The notes under the pieces were generated by a model. That model was not told where the DNA came from, made no database searches, and was given only the letters and a program-made list of their open reading frames with translations. From Gemmatimonadota bacterium (GTDB lineage: Bacteria > JAAXHH01): DNA of 64,000 nt. Below are positions 42,673 to 51,798 of this stretch, in pieces. Within the stretch, counting starts at the first letter, position 1. Each line of letters opens with the position of its first letter. The stretch lies in contig VXMB01000009.1 in assembly GCA_009841265.1 (NCBI GenBank), positions 1-64,000 of the forward strand. Reading direction: 5' to 3'. Both the position numbers and the translations under genes were made by a program.

Positions 42673-44358
42673 ATGCGTCTGTTCATTAAACAAATACAGC
42701 GCACGTTTGCCGCCGCGTCCCTTGTGGCGATGATGGGCCTGCCTGCAGAACGGGCTGCCCAGGATCTCGACTACTCGATCGATGCGCTGATCGACCGGGA
42801 AGCCGCCGATATCGATCCGGAGGACATCGCGCTGTTGGTATCGCTGCGGCGCGACCCGCTCGATATCAACCGGGCGGACCGTACCGAGCTGGAACAACTC
42901 CCGTGGATCACGCCAGCCCTCGCCGGCGCGATCGTGGCCTGGCGGGAAAGACACGGCCCCTTCGGCAGCGCCGGGGAGCTTGCACGAGTTCCGGGATTCA
43001 CGGCGGACCTCGTTTCTCGGATCAGTCCTTTCGTTCGGGCGGAGGACGATCACAGTTTTAAGACCACCGGACGCCTGCGCCTGGCGCGAAGCCGCACCGA
43101 CCGTCCCGAAGCGCCGGGAAACGGCATCCTGGGTGTGCAGGCGGATATTGGACTGGGAAACAGGTTCAAGCTGGGAGGCCGGGGCGAACGCCGGGACCGG
43201 GGCGGCGAAACCAGGTGGCGGTCCGGATACGTGGAATTCGGCGGTTCGGCTACTTACCGCAGGCTGATCCTCGGATACTTTGAAATGGATTTCGGCCAGG
43301 GACTGATATGGCGCAGCCATTCGATCCGGCCCTCCACGGCCAGTCTCAGCGCGTCGGTGAAACGCCGCATCCGTGGCCTGAGGCCCGTGCGAACGACCTA
43401 TGCATCCGGCGCCCGGCGCGGCATGGCTATGCGGATTGACCGACGCGGTTTCAACCTTACGGGGATCCTCTCGCGGGCCGATTCGGGCAAATGGGAACCC
43501 GGCGGCCGCCTGGGTTGGAGCCGGAACAGTGGGTTGATCGGTTTCTCGGTCCTGCAATCGGAAGGTAGCCTGCGCGTTGGTGCGGACCTGGACTACCTCT
43601 ACGGTGGTACGAACCTGTTCGGCGAGGTGGCCATTGACGACGAGGGATACCAGACCGTTCAGGGAGGCATGGTCTGGAGCATGGAGGGCGTGGAAGGCGG
43701 GCTGACCTTCCACCGCCAGCCGGAAGCCAGGTTCATCGAGAAAACCGAAAGGGCATGGCAGAGCCTGCTTCTGCGCTGGCGGCCGGATCGCCGGACGACA
43801 CTACAATTGAGCGTTGAACCCCGGTTGACCTACCTGGAACTGTACCGGCGCAGCACCTTTCGATTTCGCCGAAGAATGGGGCGCGGTGTCATAGCCTCCG
43901 GAGTGTGGCGCCGTGAAATGGATGAGCGGCAGGCCACCGGATCGGCCCTGCTGGATACCTGGCGGGGACAGGTGGCCTGGCGCGTGCCGGCTCGGGTCCA
44001 ATGGCGGGCCCGCTACGAGCGGCGCGGCCGGTCCGGTTTGAAGCCCGAACACGATCTGCGGCTGTACATGCGGTATCGATCCAAAGACCGCTTCAGCCTG
44101 TCCGCGCAGTGGGAATACACCCTGGCCGGATTTCCCGATCCGGAGGACACGATGGCCGGGTTTCCCGATCCGGAGGACACGGCCTCCGTGTTCAGAGCTA
44201 ATCACCGCGAGAGATGGGTTATTCTGCTATACGGACCGGTCGGACCGGGCGTTTCAACCCTGATTCGCTACACGCGGACTCGCCAGACCCGTTACGATCA
44301 ACTCAAGGTACCCCTCGTCGAAACACGGTGGGTTCTGCAGTTGAATGCCCGGTGGTGA
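42673..44358 (+). CDS. Helix-hairpin-helix protein with predicted beta-barrel
   Basis: 561 residues. Signal-like N-terminus, an acidic DxxD spacer, then one ComEA-type helix-hairpin-helix pair at about 70-120 (LDINRADRTELEQLPWITPA, ARVPGFTADLVSRI). From about 130 on the chain alternates in arginine- and aromatic-rich beta-strands (ILGYFEMDFGQGLIW, LSAQWEYTLAG), ending in VLQLNARW, a Bam-type terminal aromatic. HHH pairs bind DNA in competence proteins; here the domain would face the periplasm from an outer-membrane barrel. A 10-residue tandem duplication (GFPDPEDTMA) lies at 44131-44180. Confidence 0.82.
   Translation: MRLFIKQIQRTFAAASLVAMMGLPAERAAQDLDYSIDALIDREAADIDPEDIALLVSLRRDPLDINRADRTELEQLPWITPALAGAIVAWRERHGPFGSAGELARVPGFTADLVSRISPFVRAEDDHSFKTTGRLRLARSRTDRPEAPGNGILGVQADIGLGNRFKLGGRGERRDRGGETRWRSGYVEFGGSATYRRLILGYFEMDFGQGLIWRSHSIRPSTASLSASVKRRIRGLRPVRTTYASGARRGMAMRIDRRGFNLTGILSRADSGKWEPGGRLGWSRNSGLIGFSVLQSEGSLRVGADLDYLYGGTNLFGEVAIDDEGYQTVQGGMVWSMEGVEGGLTFHRQPEARFIEKTERAWQSLLLRWRPDRRTTLQLSVEPRLTYLELYRRSTFRFRRRMGRGVIASGVWRREMDERQATGSALLDTWRGQVAWRVPARVQWRARYERRGRSGLKPEHDLRLYMRYRSKDRFSLSAQWEYTLAGFPDPEDTMAGFPDPEDTASVFRANHRERWVILLYGPVGPGVSTLIRYTRTRQTRYDQLKVPLVETRWVLQLNARW
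44131..44180 (+). repeat. 30-base in-frame tandem duplication in the HHH barrel gene
   Basis: tttcccgatccggaggacac recurs exactly 30 bases later, encoding FPDPEDT twice in a loop. The period is a multiple of three. Confidence 0.93.
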
Positions 44359-44488
44359 ATGGGTAAAGAAGGGTGAGAAGATGTCCAGTTCAGGGGTGTT
44401 GTGTGGGTGTTTAACAGCCGTACGTATTACAACAGGATAGAAATCGGGTACGCTTAAGCCCGTGTTTCCAACCAACTCGGAGTAAATC

Positions 44489-44782
44489 ATGACCGTTTAC
44501 CTGGAAGACCGGGTCACGAAACTTGAAAAACAGTACGACCACATCGTAACATGTCTTGCGGGGCTTGCAGCTTCGTTTGTTAAACTCGACAAGCGGATGG
44601 ATGCTCTTGAACAAAAAGTAGACAGTCTTGATCAGAAGGTAGACAGTCTTGATCAGAAGGTTAACCGTCTTGATCAGAAGATTAACGGCCTTGATCAGAA
44701 GGTTAACAGCCTTGAACAAAAAGTAGACAGTCTTGATCAGAAGGTTGAACGTATTTTGGAGTTATTGCAGTCGAATCAGTGA
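44489..44782 (+). CDS. Heptad-repeat coiled-coil protein
   Basis: 97 residues. After TVYLEDRVTKLEKQYDHIV and a short hydrophobic stretch (ATCLAGLAASFV-like, TCLAGLAASFVKL) come seven perfect or near-perfect heptads of LDQKVDS type (residues 40-88), leucine at a and valine at d, ending ILELLQS. It should form a straight parallel coiled coil of about 75 angstroms. GGAG precedes the ATG. The function is unknown; it resembles phasin-like or structural tethers only in shape. Confidence 0.8.
   Translation: MTVYLEDRVTKLEKQYDHIVTCLAGLAASFVKLDKRMDALEQKVDSLDQKVDSLDQKVNRLDQKINGLDQKVNSLEQKVDSLDQKVERILELLQSNQ
44606..44752 (+). repeat. 21-base tandem repeat, seven copies (heptads)
   Basis: Seven 21-base units of the cttgatcagaaggtagacag type encode LDQKVDS heptads in frame. 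Near-identity at DNA level, including silent positions, suggests recent unit amplification. Confidence 0.93.
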
Positions 44783-44848
44783 TGTATTGGAAACAGAACT
44801 GCTCCCGGTATTTTAATGACAAGCCCTGGTGCTGTGACAGCGGCAGAA

Positions 44849-45679
44849 TCAATCCGCCCGCCCGTCGAGGATGACGCGCCCTAGTAGTTCACAGGCCAGT
44901 TTAGCGGCGACGATCGCCGTCCCGCCGTCTCGGTCCAGCTTGGGATTGAGCTCGACCACATCGCCGCCGACCACGTACGGCGCCCGCATTGAGGCAACGA
45001 CCTCAAGCACCTGGCGAACACTCAGGCCGCCCGGTTCGGGATGGGAGACGCCCGGTGCGAAACCGGGATCGAGCGCATCTATGTCCATCGAGATGTAGAC
45101 CGGTGTGTCGAACGCCAGCGCCGGAACCGGTCCGGTCGAGTAGGCGGGGATTACCTCGACGTTGTGTCGCTTCGCCGCGTCGTGCTGCGCGGGCGTGAAG
45201 CTGCGAATGCCGACCTGGACCAGCCGCTCGACGAGGCCGTCTTCCAGGATGCGGGCCATGGGGCAGGCGTGAGAATAGCGGTTGCCTTCGAAGTCGGGAT
45301 ACAGGTCCGGGTGCGCGTCGAAGTGCAGCAGGCTGATCCGGCCGTGTTTCGCGGCGAAAGCGCGAACTACGGGATAAGTGACTGTATGATCGCCGCCCAG
45401 GACGACGAGCCGAGACGTTTCGTCCAGTGCCTGCCTGACCCCACGCTCAATGACATCGATGGGTTCCCGCGTGCCCTTTTCGTTTGGGACGTCGAGGTCG
45501 CCGTGGTCGAGCACGCTGTCGCTCGGCCACACGCGCATGCCGGTCTCAGAGTATGGATTGCCTGACTCCGATCCGAGGGCGGCCCTTATCGCAGGCGGCG
45601 CGGCGGCCGGACCGCGTCGAAAGGTCGAGTTCGCATCGAAACCGACCCCCAGCAGGCCGACTTTCACGCTATCCGTCAT
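44849..45679 (-). CDS. Arginase/agmatinase-family ureohydrolase
   Basis: 276 residues with all Mn ligands: VVLGGDHTVTYP (His), LLHFDAHPDLYPD (Asp, His, Asp) and ISMDIDALDPGFAPG (two Asp). AAGGGA precedes the ATG. The family hydrolyses guanidino compounds (arginine, agmatine, guanidinobutyrate, formiminoglutamate) to urea or formamide; the specificity residues do not allow a choice here. It diverges from the riboswitch and receptor. Confidence 0.92.
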   Translation of the reverse strand: MTDSVKVGLLGVGFDANSTFRRGPAAAPPAIRAALGSESGNPYSETGMRVWPSDSVLDHGDLDVPNEKGTREPIDVIERGVRQALDETSRLVVLGGDHTVTYPVVRAFAAKHGRISLLHFDAHPDLYPDFEGNRYSHACPMARILEDGLVERLVQVGIRSFTPAQHDAAKRHNVEVIPAYSTGPVPALAFDTPVYISMDIDALDPGFAPGVSHPEPGGLSVRQVLEVVASMRAPYVVGGDVVELNPKLDRDGGTAIVAAKLACELLGRVILDGRAD

Positions 45680-45830
45680 CGTGTTTGTCCCTTTCGAACT
45701 TTATGCTCTTTTTGCATTCCGATATTGCATTGCATGAGTTGCAGTGAATGGAAAATTAGTCACGGAGTGGTGGATACCTCAAGAAAATTCACGCTTTTCG
45801 ATTGATCTCCCGTCACGGTAGCACTACATT

Positions 45831-45999
45831 GACAGGAGCAGGTGAGAAGTTGGGAAGACGGTGCGAATCCGTCGCGGACCCGTCGCTGTGACCGGGGACG
45901 AAAGCCGCAACATGAGCCTAAGGGCTCGAGCCACTGTTCCGAAAGGAATGGGAAGGCGCGGCGAGTAGAACGATCCGGAAGCCAGAAGACCGACCTGCG
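45831..45999 (+). ncRNA. Cobalamin riboswitch aptamer
   Basis: The B12-box-region signatures are in order: GGGAAGACGGTGCGAATCC, GTCGCGGACCCGTCGCTGTGA, a middle GCCACTG...GGAATGGGAAGG, and the diagnostic GGAAGCCAGAAGACCGACC at about 45977. It lies upstream of a TonB-dependent receptor, the commonest target of this class. Binding of adenosylcobalamin should lower receptor expression. The rest of the 611-base gene-free stretch between the ureohydrolase start (45679) and the receptor start (46291) is expression platform and leader. Confidence 0.93.
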
Positions 46000-46144
46000 C
46001 CATAGTTTTCATCGGCACTTCCGTGGACTGAAGTCGTCCGGTGTACATGGATAATGGAAAGCGTGGCCATCCGGCGTAGTCGCTCCGGCTAAGTATCCTG
46101 GGGCGTGGTATAGCGCGGGCCATGCTCCGAGGATGATAAACGGC

Positions 46145-46186
46145 ATCCCCGTATCTGACATCGTTCAGGTGCGGGGATTTTTGTTT
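46145..46186 (+). terminator. Intrinsic terminator of the riboswitch expression platform
   Basis: ATCCCCG pairs with CGGGGAT across a partly paired loop, followed directly by TTTTTGTTT. Its place between the aptamer and the receptor start suggests transcriptional attenuation when cobalamin is bound. Confidence 0.75.
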
Positions 46187-46290
46187 AATGGGAGGTCACC
46201 TTGCAACGATAGCCTGATTCAGTATCCGGAAAGCCCTGATTTGTGTCGCCGTTATCGAAGCCGAACCATTCACCAGGCAAGGAGCCCAAA

Positions 46291-48237
46291 ATGAAATACC
46301 TACGAAGCACACTTAAATCCGTGTTCAGTTTGATCCTGCTTTCCGCCATGCCAGGATTCGCCCAGGAAACGCAGAATGCACAGGATACGCAGAATGCGGC
46401 GGACGAGGCGCCCAGGTACATCCTGGACACCGTAGTCGTAACGGGTAACAAGATCGAGACTCCCTTGAGGCAGGTCTCGAGTTCGATCGCCGTTATTACC
46501 TCCGAAGATATCGAACGCAGCAGCCGGAACACGGTCGCCGACCTGTTGCGCGATGTGGGCGGGCTGAGCGTGGCACAGAACGGCGGGCCGGGCAGGAACG
46601 CGTCTGTTTTCCTTCGCGGCGCCGAATCGGCCTACACCCTGTTTCTGATCGACGGCGTTGAAGTGAACGACCCCATGTCTCCAGGACGCAGCTACAGTCC
46701 GGCCCATATGACCGTCGACCAGGTTGAGCGGATCGAGGTGCTTTACGGGTCCCAGAGCACGCTTTACGGATCGGATGCCATCGCAGGCGTAGTGAACATC
46801 ATTACAAAGCAGGGGGACGGTCCGCCGAAGATCGATGCCTCCATCGAGGGCGGCGCGCTGGGTACCATTCGAAGCCGGGCGGGATTGAGCGGGGGCACAA
46901 CAGACTACCGGTATGCGATGGATGGCTCGTTCCTCAACACGAAGGGAATCTCGTCGAACGCCCTGGGGAACATGGAAGAAGACGGATACCGGAACACCAC
47001 GCTGGGTGGCCGTTTCGGGGCGACGCCTTCCGCCGGCGTTTCGGTCGATCTCAACGTCCGGTACACGGACGGCCGCGCCGATATCGACAACGGAACCGGC
47101 CCCAATGGAGACGATCCCAATCGGATAAACACATCCAGGCAGCTGTTTGTCCGGCCCTCCGCGACCCTCGAGCTGTGGTCGCAGCGATGGAGGCAGACGC
47201 TGGGCTACAGCCTGGTCGACCACAGCAGGGAAGACGACAATCCGGCGGACGCCAACCAGGAGACGGCCGCGAATTCCACGTTCGACGCCCGGTTGCACAA
47301 AGTGGACTGGCAGCACACGCTGTTACTGGCCGAGGGGAATACCGTCGTGTTCGGGGCCGAAACCGAGTCGGAACAGGGAGAATCGGAATCTAAAGGGCCG
47401 TTTTCGAGCAGGTTCGACCGGCGGACGGCGAGGATGACGGGCGTCTACCTGCAGGAGATGCTGCAGTATGGCGACGCATTGTTCGCTGCCGCGGGCATCC
47501 GGGTCGATCACCACGACCGGTTCGGATCCGAAGTCACCTACAACCTCGCACCAAACGTATTCTTCGAAGAGACGGGGACCAGGTTAAAAGGCGCTTACGG
47601 TACGGGTTACAAGGCGCCTTCACTGTTCCAGCTGTATTCATCCTTCGGTGATTCCACGCTCCAGGCGGGGTCGAGCAAGAGCTGGGAAGCGGGGATCGAA
47701 CAGTACACGACCGACCAGCGTCTTGCAGCCGGTGTGACGTACTTCGACAATACCTTCGATAACATGGTCGGATGGGATAGCGCGACCTCCAGTTACAAGA
47801 ACGTCTTCAAGGCGACGAGCAAGGGCGTGGAGTTGACCGGCCGGTATTCGGGGGGCGCGGGAACATCCCTGCGGGCCTACTACACCTTTACCGATTCGAA
47901 GGACCACGAATCGGATGAGCAGTTGTTGCGGCGTCCGCGGCACAGCGGCGGGATCGTGCTGGATCAGCGGGTGCGGCCGGGATTCGACCTGAACCTGAGT
48001 TACCGGTTCGCGGGGGAACGGCGGGACAACGACTTTACCACCTGGCCGGCGACGCCGGTTACGTTGGACGGCTACGGGATCGTGAATGTCGCCGCCAACT
48101 GGAAGATCACGCCGAACATTCAGCTGTTCGGACGGGTCGACAATCTTTTCGATACGAAGTACGAGGAGATCCTGGGCTACGGGACCGTGGGCATTACGGG
48201 CTACCTGGGTATCCGGGTGGCGAACACCGGTAATTGA
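46291..48237 (+). CDS. btuB: TonB-dependent receptor, BtuB-like (vitamin B12 uptake)
   Basis: 648 residues from an ATG with AAGGAG upstream. Signal peptide FSLILLSAMPGFA, then the TonB-box-like DTVVVTGNKIETPL, a plug domain (VADLLRDVGGLSV, VFLRGAESAYTLFLIDGVEV, VERIEVLYGSQSTLYGSDAI, GVVNIITKQG), and a 22-strand-sized barrel ending RVANTGN. The plug matches the BtuB subtype. Control by the upstream cobalamin riboswitch supports corrinoid as the ligand. No BtuCDF genes are in the window. Confidence 0.9.
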   Translation: MKYLRSTLKSVFSLILLSAMPGFAQETQNAQDTQNAADEAPRYILDTVVVTGNKIETPLRQVSSSIAVITSEDIERSSRNTVADLLRDVGGLSVAQNGGPGRNASVFLRGAESAYTLFLIDGVEVNDPMSPGRSYSPAHMTVDQVERIEVLYGSQSTLYGSDAIAGVVNIITKQGDGPPKIDASIEGGALGTIRSRAGLSGGTTDYRYAMDGSFLNTKGISSNALGNMEEDGYRNTTLGGRFGATPSAGVSVDLNVRYTDGRADIDNGTGPNGDDPNRINTSRQLFVRPSATLELWSQRWRQTLGYSLVDHSREDDNPADANQETAANSTFDARLHKVDWQHTLLLAEGNTVVFGAETESEQGESESKGPFSSRFDRRTARMTGVYLQEMLQYGDALFAAAGIRVDHHDRFGSEVTYNLAPNVFFEETGTRLKGAYGTGYKAPSLFQLYSSFGDSTLQAGSSKSWEAGIEQYTTDQRLAAGVTYFDNTFDNMVGWDSATSSYKNVFKATSKGVELTGRYSGGAGTSLRAYYTFTDSKDHESDEQLLRRPRHSGGIVLDQRVRPGFDLNLSYRFAGERRDNDFTTWPATPVTLDGYGIVNVAANWKITPNIQLFGRVDNLFDTKYEEILGYGTVGITGYLGIRVANTGN

Positions 48238-48293
48238 GCTTGCGGTAGCTGGGACCGCGACAGCTGAGACTGCGGCCTGGCGAAGTGGCCAGA

Positions 48294-49430
48294 CTACACT
48301 TTGTCTCGCCCGATGCCCAGTTCGTCCAGGATGTCAAGGATGGCGGACCAGACGGGCGGATCGATTTCGATGCCCTGCTTCAGTTGCCGCTCACGTTCAC
48401 GGCGCGCGCCGTCGCCGGGCACCCGGATTTCGTCCACGCCAGGCGCCTTGCGTGCGTCTTTGATGCTCTCCACGAGCCGGTCCACTTCAGCAGAGAAGGC
48501 GGCCCTTGAAACGAATTTCTCCGGGTCGATGACGAGGAGGAACAGGGCGTTCTGGTCGAGGTCTTCCGGGGATCGGCCACTGCAGCCCGCGCCGCTCAGA
48601 CCGCCGGTCAACACGTCGACCAGTATGCTCAGCGCAAAGCCCTTGTGTCCCGCGATCAGGCTGCCCAACGGCAGGATAGCCGCCCGTCTGGGCGTCGCGA
48701 AATAGGCCTCGCCATCCGTCGTGGTCCGCCCTTCACCGTCGATGAGCCAGCCTTCGGGCACCGCCTGGCCCTTGTTGCGCAACATCTTCAATCCGCCCTC
48801 GGACGTAACGCCCGTGGAGAGGTCAATGAGGATCGGGTCGCCGCTTTCCCGGGGGATCCCGACGGCCATGGGATTGGTGCTCATCAGGGGGGAGGTCGCG
48901 CCCCAGGGTGCTACGCAGGGATTGCCCCCGGCATCGTTGGTCATGAGCAGTGCGATGTAACCGTCTTTCGCCGGCTGTTCCACATATCCGCCCAGCCGGG
49001 CGATATCGTTGGCGTTCACGACGCTCGTGCAGCCGACACCCGTCGCCCCGGCCTTGCCGACGGCGCGTTTCATGGCCTCGGTGGCCGTGCAGGGGCCCAT
49101 GCCCATGTTGGCGTCCAGATGCACGGTGGAGACGGTTTCACCCAGGACGTCTAACGGCGCGCCAGGGATCATGTTCCCCGCACGGATGCCCTCGGTGTAC
49201 ATGATGATCCGCATGACGCCGTGGGAATGGTAGCCGGAGAGCGAGGCCTCCATGAGTCGCTCGACGACTACCCGTCTCTCGTCGCCTTCAAGGCCCAGTC
49301 GTTCGAAGATACGGTCCATGATCCGGGCAAGCCGGTCCGGCTCAATGCGGACGGGACGCGGTTCCGAAGCGGACTTGCTATCTGAAGCGTGTGTGTGATC
49401 CGAAGCGGGCATCCTTGACATTTCCTCCAT
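48294..49430 (-). CDS. Ldh2/malate-L-lactate dehydrogenase family oxidoreductase
   Basis: 378 residues. SGYHSHGVMRIIMY carries the catalytic histidine of the family; LLMTNDAGGNPCVAPWGA and STNPMAVGIPRESGDPILIDLSTG bind cofactor and substrate. IAGHKGFALSILVDVLTGGL near the C-terminus is another family block. Members reduce 2-keto acids or cyclic imines with NAD(P)H. Three candidate ATGs lie within seven codons. A 20-base gap to the DapA-family gene upstream implies an operon. Confidence 0.9.
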   Translation of the reverse strand: MEEMSRMPASDHTHASDSKSASEPRPVRIEPDRLARIMDRIFERLGLEGDERRVVVERLMEASLSGYHSHGVMRIIMYTEGIRAGNMIPGAPLDVLGETVSTVHLDANMGMGPCTATEAMKRAVGKAGATGVGCTSVVNANDIARLGGYVEQPAKDGYIALLMTNDAGGNPCVAPWGATSPLMSTNPMAVGIPRESGDPILIDLSTGVTSEGGLKMLRNKGQAVPEGWLIDGEGRTTTDGEAYFATPRRAAILPLGSLIAGHKGFALSILVDVLTGGLSGAGCSGRSPEDLDQNALFLLVIDPEKFVSRAAFSAEVDRLVESIKDARKAPGVDEIRVPGDGARRERERQLKQGIEIDPPVWSAILDILDELGIGRDKV

Positions 49431-49450
49431 CTTGCGCGGTCCTTGTCGTG

Positions 49451-50341
49451 CTAAACGTCCAACGCGCCCAGGAGCGCAAGTCCTTCCTCGATGCTCCGCT
49501 TCTGCTCGTCGGTCGCATCCTGCATGGGAGCGCGTGGAAATCTACCGGGACAGCCCTGCAGCGTCTGGGCATGCTTGGTACAGGCCGGCAGGTTCGTCCC
49601 CGCCATGGCGTTCCAGAGTCGTAGGAGTTTTCGGTGCAGATCGAGGGCCCGCGCGTGATCGCCCGCCTGTACCGCGTCCCATACATCCACCGAGGCCCGC
49701 GGCGCCGCCGTCAGGATGGCCGCGATCGATCCGCGTGCGCCCAGGGTGTAGGCCGAGTACATCAGGGCGTCCACGGCGCAGAAGAGCAGGTGTTCCGGGT
49801 CGGCCATGATCATCAGGTCGGCGAACAGCTTCAGGTCCCCAGCGCTCTGCTTGACGCCGACCACACCGGGCACCTCGTCCATGATCCGGCAGAGCAGTTC
49901 CGGCGAGAGGTAGCTCCAGGGCACCACGTTGTAAATGATGATGGGCTGATCCACTTCCTCGCCCATCACCCTGAAATGCTCCTGCATGGCATCGTCGTCG
50001 GGGCGGAAGAGGTAGTGGACCGGGGTCACCTGGAGCGCGGCCACGTCGAGATCGGCGATGGCCTGCCCCCGCCGGACCGCATCGCGGGTGCTGTCGACGA
50101 TGATGCCGGCAACGATCGGCACGCGTCCGGCCGCCGCGTCCAGGGTCGTGTCCACGAGACCCCGGAACTCATCGACGTCTATCGTATGGCCCTCTCCGGT
50201 GCTTCCTCCCACTGCGATGCCGTGCGCCCCCCGGTCGATCAACCAGTTGACCTGTTCTTTCATGGCCCCGAGATCCACGGCGCCGTCCCGGGAGAAGGGT
50301 GTGGTCGCCGGGGGGATTACGCCCCTCAGGTCATTGAGCAT
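49451..50341 (-). CDS. Dihydrodipicolinate synthase (DapA) family aldolase
   Basis: 296 residues. VIPPATTPFSRDGAVDL is the opening, GVAVGGSTGEG-like AVGGSTGEGHTI binds the carboxylate, IIYNVVPWSYLSP carries the tyrosine and VVGVKQSAGD the Schiff-base lysine. AAGGAGG lies six bases before the ATG. With an Ldh2 enzyme and a sodium symporter it more likely splits or dehydrates a sugar acid or hydroxyproline-type compound than makes lysine. Confidence 0.9.
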   Translation of the reverse strand: MLNDLRGVIPPATTPFSRDGAVDLGAMKEQVNWLIDRGAHGIAVGGSTGEGHTIDVDEFRGLVDTTLDAAAGRVPIVAGIIVDSTRDAVRRGQAIADLDVAALQVTPVHYLFRPDDDAMQEHFRVMGEEVDQPIIIYNVVPWSYLSPELLCRIMDEVPGVVGVKQSAGDLKLFADLMIMADPEHLLFCAVDALMYSAYTLGARGSIAAILTAAPRASVDVWDAVQAGDHARALDLHRKLLRLWNAMAGTNLPACTKHAQTLQGCPGRFPRAPMQDATDEQKRSIEEGLALLGALDV

Positions 50342-50369
50342 CTCTTCCTCCTTCGTTGGGTTGATGTTT

Positions 50370-51776
50370 TTATTTCGAGTTCATCGGGGCAGATTCCGTC
50401 CCCCGCCGGGACGTCATGTGCAGCGCCATGATGACCACCGCCGTTCCGATGCCCCAGGTCGCCGGGGATATGCCGGCCAATCCGCCGCCGTTCGACCACA
50501 GATGCACGAGGATCATCACCAGGACGGAACCGGCGATCGTGGCCAGTGCGCCGTTCGCGTTCGGCCGGGTGGAGTACAGTCCCGCGATCAGGGGTACGAA
50601 GAGCGCCACGGACAGTATGCTGTAGAAGATGGTCAGCGCGGTGATGACGTCCGGCAGCACGGCCGCCAGGACCACGCCCGCGAGTCCCGCGCCCACGGCC
50701 GTTATCCGGCTGACGGCCAGCATCCGCTGCTCGGAAGCGCCGGGTTCGATATAGGTCTGGTACAGGTCCCGGCTCAGGGAAGTCGTCAGCATGAAGAGCA
50801 CGGCGTCCGCCGAACTGATCTCCGCCGAGAACACGGCAGCCAGCGTCAGCCCGCCGATCCAGAAGGGCAGGGCATCCATCAGCAGGCGGGGCAGCGCAAG
50901 GTCCGGTGAATCCAGGGACGGGAAGGCGTGGTAAGCCGCCATGCCGAGGAGCGCGGGGATGAAGGCGAAGAGCATCAGGGCGACCGCGTTCGTGCAGACG
51001 CCCTGCCGGACCGCCCGGGCGTCCCGGGCGCCGTAGATCTTCTGCAGAAGGCCCGGCGAGATGATAAACGCGGGCACCAGGACGATGAAGTAACCCCAGA
51101 TACGGGAAGGATCGTCCCCGAACCAGCTCTCGAAACCGGTAGGCGCCGCGTTCTCGCCGGACAGGAGACCTGCCCCCGATACGATCATGAGAAAGGCCAG
51201 GATGAAGCCGGAAAGTTTCACCACCAGCTGGACCATGTTGACCCGGGCGGTGGACGTCAGTCCCCCGAAGGTGAAGTACACGACCACCACGGCGCCCCCG
51301 GCCATGCAGGCGACGTACTTCGGGATGCCCAGTACGAGGTTGAGGATCCAGGCCAGGGGTATGAGTTGGCCGGCGAGGATCGCCAGGGAACCGAACCACA
51401 GCAGCACGGCGATAAGACACCGGACGCCGCGGCTGTACCGGTGCTCGAGGTAATCCCCGACCGTGTACAGGTTCTGTTCCTTTGCCACGCGCCACATGCG
51501 GGGCCCCACGGTCATGCCCAGGATGAGGCTCCCGATACCCGCTGACCCGACCCACCACCACGCCGAAAAACCGTGCGTGTAACCGAGGCCGGTGGCACCC
51601 ACCGTGGAACCCGCGCCCAGGTTGGCGGCCAGCAGCGTGCCGAACAGCAGCGCGGGAGAAAGCCGCCGGCCGGCCACGAAGAAGTCCTCGGCGCGGCGGA
51701 CCGACCGCGACGTCCACCAACCGATCGCCATGAGGAATATGGAATAAACGAGGAGGGCGGTTACGTAGGGGGACAT
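50370..51776 (-). CDS. Sodium:solute symporter family transporter
   Basis: 468 residues, about 13 transmembrane helices. The opening TALLVYSIFLMAIGWWTSRS then AEDFFVAGRRLSP is typical of the SSS family, and NLGAGSTVGATGLGY lies in the sodium-site helix. Probably imports the substrate of the adjacent DapA-like and Ldh2-like enzymes. The P1 peptidase stop lies 22 bases upstream, so all four genes may be one transcript. Confidence 0.9.
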   Translation of the reverse strand: MSPYVTALLVYSIFLMAIGWWTSRSVRRAEDFFVAGRRLSPALLFGTLLAANLGAGSTVGATGLGYTHGFSAWWWVGSAGIGSLILGMTVGPRMWRVAKEQNLYTVGDYLEHRYSRGVRCLIAVLLWFGSLAILAGQLIPLAWILNLVLGIPKYVACMAGGAVVVVYFTFGGLTSTARVNMVQLVVKLSGFILAFLMIVSGAGLLSGENAAPTGFESWFGDDPSRIWGYFIVLVPAFIISPGLLQKIYGARDARAVRQGVCTNAVALMLFAFIPALLGMAAYHAFPSLDSPDLALPRLLMDALPFWIGGLTLAAVFSAEISSADAVLFMLTTSLSRDLYQTYIEPGASEQRMLAVSRITAVGAGLAGVVLAAVLPDVITALTIFYSILSVALFVPLIAGLYSTRPNANGALATIAGSVLVMILVHLWSNGGGLAGISPATWGIGTAVVIMALHMTSRRGTESAPMNSK

Positions 51777-51798
51777 AGAGCTTCCGTCGCGCTTCCCG

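Noticed and set aside
44411..44719. Minus-strand frame rich in Leu-Leu-Ile-Lys repeats
   Set aside because: It is the mirror image of the plus-strand 21-base heptad repeats, which have a better start site and a coherent coiled-coil pattern.
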